This document shows positions 63,311-64,000 of a stretch of DNA of 64,000 bases, piece after piece (position 1 is the stretch's first letter; each line of letters starts with the position of its first letter). The position numbers and the translations under genes were made by a program. A model generated the notes under the pieces. The model had not been told where the DNA came from. It saw nothing but the letters and a program-made list of their open reading frames with translations, and searched no databases. The stretch comes from Arthrobacter sp. Y81 (GTDB lineage: Bacteria > Actinomycetota > Actinomycetes > Actinomycetales > Micrococcaceae), in contig NZ_PJIL01000002.1 in the NCBI RefSeq assembly GCF_002929335.1, positions 445,514 through 509,513 on the forward strand, read 5' to 3'.

Positions 63311-64000
<690 letters not shown>

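Overview
The window is high-GC chromosomal DNA of an actinobacterium, most probably Arthrobacter/Pseudarthrobacter or another Micrococcaceae. The evidence is strong G/C at third codon positions, many GTG and TTG starts, an ftsB-DUF501-ppx block next to eno, a monomeric isocitrate dehydrogenase, a class-E-type LAXTG surface protein and several overlapping start/stop junctions. I found no phage, insertion sequence, CRISPR array, rRNA or tRNA. Coding density is high and no gene-free stretch exceeds 300 bases.

Layout. 1-5.8 kb (minus): a truncated S8 protease, Ppx/GppA, DUF501, FtsB, enolase and MazG. 5.8-15.9 kb (minus): adenosine deaminase, two DedA proteins, thymidine phosphorylase, cytidine deaminase and a BMP-type nucleoside ABC importer, together a nucleoside uptake and salvage block. 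16.2-20.7 kb (minus): an MDR oxidoreductase, Ohr and OhrR (peroxide resistance with a visible operator), an M20 amidohydrolase and ManC. 20.8-24.6 kb (plus): sdhCDAB with a promoter containing a palindrome. 24.7-32.9 kb: an alpha/beta hydrolase, then (minus) BrkB, a 2'-5' RNA ligase-like protein, trpS, exonuclease III, a small membrane protein, an ABC-2 exporter and a SHOCT protein. 33.0-33.9 kb: a decaying two-component system, with a frameshifted response regulator and a kinase reduced to its last 71 codons. 34.0-38.1 kb: one-carbon metabolism, with folD and glyA (minus) behind a ZTP riboswitch and purU diverging.

39.3-46.3 kb is the most interesting metabolic locus. It has a flavin monooxygenase very like lysine 2-monooxygenase DavB, an APC permease, a PLP racemase, a PucR-type regulator and a nitrilase-family amidase like DavA. 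Together these look like uptake, racemisation and the first two steps of the 5-aminovalerate route of lysine breakdown. 46.5-51.9 kb: a ROK regulator and a sugar ABC importer (mmsA/mmsB/ChvE type) that share an upstream 20-bp element. 52.1-54.3 kb: a MacB-like ABC pair. 54.3-54.5 kb: a non-coding array of four CTCTCTCA boxes spaced exactly 32 bp apart. 54.5-60.0 kb: an oxidoreductase, a secreted low-complexity protein, a tandem-repeat LAXTG cell-wall protein, and a membrane Ser/Thr kinase translationally coupled to a lipoprotein. 60.1-64.0 kb: a large catalase, a SRPBCC protein and the C-terminal part of monomeric isocitrate dehydrogenase.

All assignments come from reading the translated sequence and remembered family features. 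No database search was run.
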